A stretch of 64,000 bases of DNA from DASZIT01 sp963770635 (lineage in GTDB: Bacteria > Actinomycetota > Acidimicrobiia > Acidimicrobiales > RAAP-2): positions 310,001 to 374,000 of the forward strand of contig CAVYQI010000005.1 of assembly GCA_963770635.1 (NCBI GenBank). The letters are read 5' to 3'. A model generated the notes under the pieces. The model was not told the DNA's origin, did not search any database, and saw nothing but the letters and a program-made list of their open reading frames with translations. Of the stretch, positions 63,516-64,000 are shown one piece after another; positions within the stretch are counted from its first letter, which is position 1; each line of letters opens with the position of its first letter. The position numbers were made by a program, and so were the translations under genes.

Positions 63516-63638
63516 CGGGTCGCTCCATTGAGGGAGTTGAATCTTCTTCGCTCGGGACGACGCTGGCCCATCCGCGGTCCGGACATCGTACACGGTGGAC
63601 CGTCCGTTCCGGCTACATCCGGGCCGTACCATGGGGAG

Positions 63639-64000
63639 ATGCCGGATCCCGACCCGCTCGACGTGGTGGTGGTGGGCGGCGGGGTGATCGGCCTGTCCAT
63701 CGCCTGGCGAGCCGCCGCCGCCGGACTGGCGGTGGCGGTGGTCGACCCCCGCCCCGGACGCGGCGCCACCTGGGCGGCGGCCGGCATGCTGGGCCCGGTC
63801 GGCGAGGCCCACTTCGGCGAAGACGCCCTGGCTCGGGCCAACGTGGCCGCCGCCCGCCAGTGGCCGGCCTTCGCCGGCGATCTGGAGGCGGCCTCGAACC
63901 GGGGGGTGGGCTACCGGAGGTCGGGGACCGTGGTGGCCGCCCTGGACCCCTCCGACCGACGGGTGGTCGACGATGTGCTCGGCTACCAGCTGTCGCTGGG
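63639..64000 (+). CDS. thiO: Glycine oxidase ThiO-like, 5' end only
   Basis: A plus-strand gene starting at ATG 63639 and running off the window, 120 codons visible. VVVVGGGVIGLSIAWRAAAA is the FAD-binding fold of D-amino-acid-oxidase-type flavoproteins, followed by GATWAAAGMLGPVGEAHFG, a segment characteristic of ThiO, which oxidises glycine to the iminoglycine used for the thiazole of thiamine. GGGGAG abuts the ATG directly, so spacing is poor. It diverges from gltB with 123 bases between starts. I do not see a thiamine riboswitch in those 123 bases. The rest of the thiazole genes, if adjacent, lie outside the window. Confidence 0.85.
   Translation, partial: MPDPDPLDVVVVGGGVIGLSIAWRAAAAGLAVAVVDPRPGRGATWAAAGMLGPVGEAHFGEDALARANVAAARQWPAFAGDLEAASNRGVGYRRSGTVVAALDPSDRRVVDDVLGYQLSL

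Overview
The window is a dense, visibly GC-rich bacterial chromosome segment with GTG and TTG starts, many 4-bp ATGA/GTGA gene overlaps and short intergenic gaps. The gene set points to Actinomycetota: a PdtaR-type ANTAR regulator beside polA and rpsA, coaE next to uvrB, a long AftD-like arabinofuranosyltransferase, a two-domain FbiC for coenzyme F420, menaquinone MenC, and a discrete type II fatty-acid gene set. A deep-branching class such as Acidimicrobiia is my guess from this combination; the sequence read alone does not prove it. I saw no CRISPR array, insertion sequence, integrase, phage gene or rRNA.

Layout. 1-1512 (minus strand): a methyltransferase, coaE and the first codons of uvrB. 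1707-13803: an envelope-glycan region with an AftD-like enzyme on plus; on minus a GT4 glycosyltransferase, a flippase, a UDP-galactopyranose-mutase-like flavoprotein, a PIG-V-type mannosyltransferase and a GT39-type membrane glycosyltransferase. 13925-20198 (plus): a five-gene peptide ABC importer and a helical protein of unknown role. 20234-25717 (minus): a small coiled-coil protein, pdtaR, polA, rpsA. 25754-27177: menC (minus) and tRNA-Leu(CAA). 27310-32508 (plus): fabD-fabG-acpP-fabF and an AarF/UbiB kinase-like gene. 32530-37472 (minus): a broken CmoM-like methyltransferase, trpCFBA and a thioesterase. 37546-49235 (plus): FIST protein, transketolase, transaldolase, 6-phosphogluconate dehydrogenase, glucose-6-phosphate dehydrogenase, 6-phosphogluconolactonase, fbiC, a LOG-family gene and a DinB-like gene, probably one or two transcripts. 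49271-64000: a mixed region with an SDR, a MOSC protein, a 461-bp gene-free stretch, a DJ-1/PfpI protein, a crotonase, an acyl-CoA ligase with a small coupled gene, an NlpC/P60 hydrolase, two small proteins, gltB-gltD, and the start of thiO.

How it works together: the pentose-phosphate block makes NAD(P)H and sugar phosphates, and sits with F420 synthesis; the trp block covers the late tryptophan steps; gltBD assimilates ammonia; the fab block builds acyl chains. The left part builds or exports surface glycans and imports peptides. The main oddities are: four apparent reading-frame breaks in three genes (AftD-like, dppC and the CmoM-like gene, the last with two), which fit short indels in C or CG runs and may be sequencing errors; a FabD with an extra biotinyl/lipoyl-like C-terminal domain; a block of about 19 kb lying between rpsA and coaE, which are neighbours in mycobacteria; and a gene-free stretch at 51130-51590 with promoter-like, leader-ORF and hairpin features.
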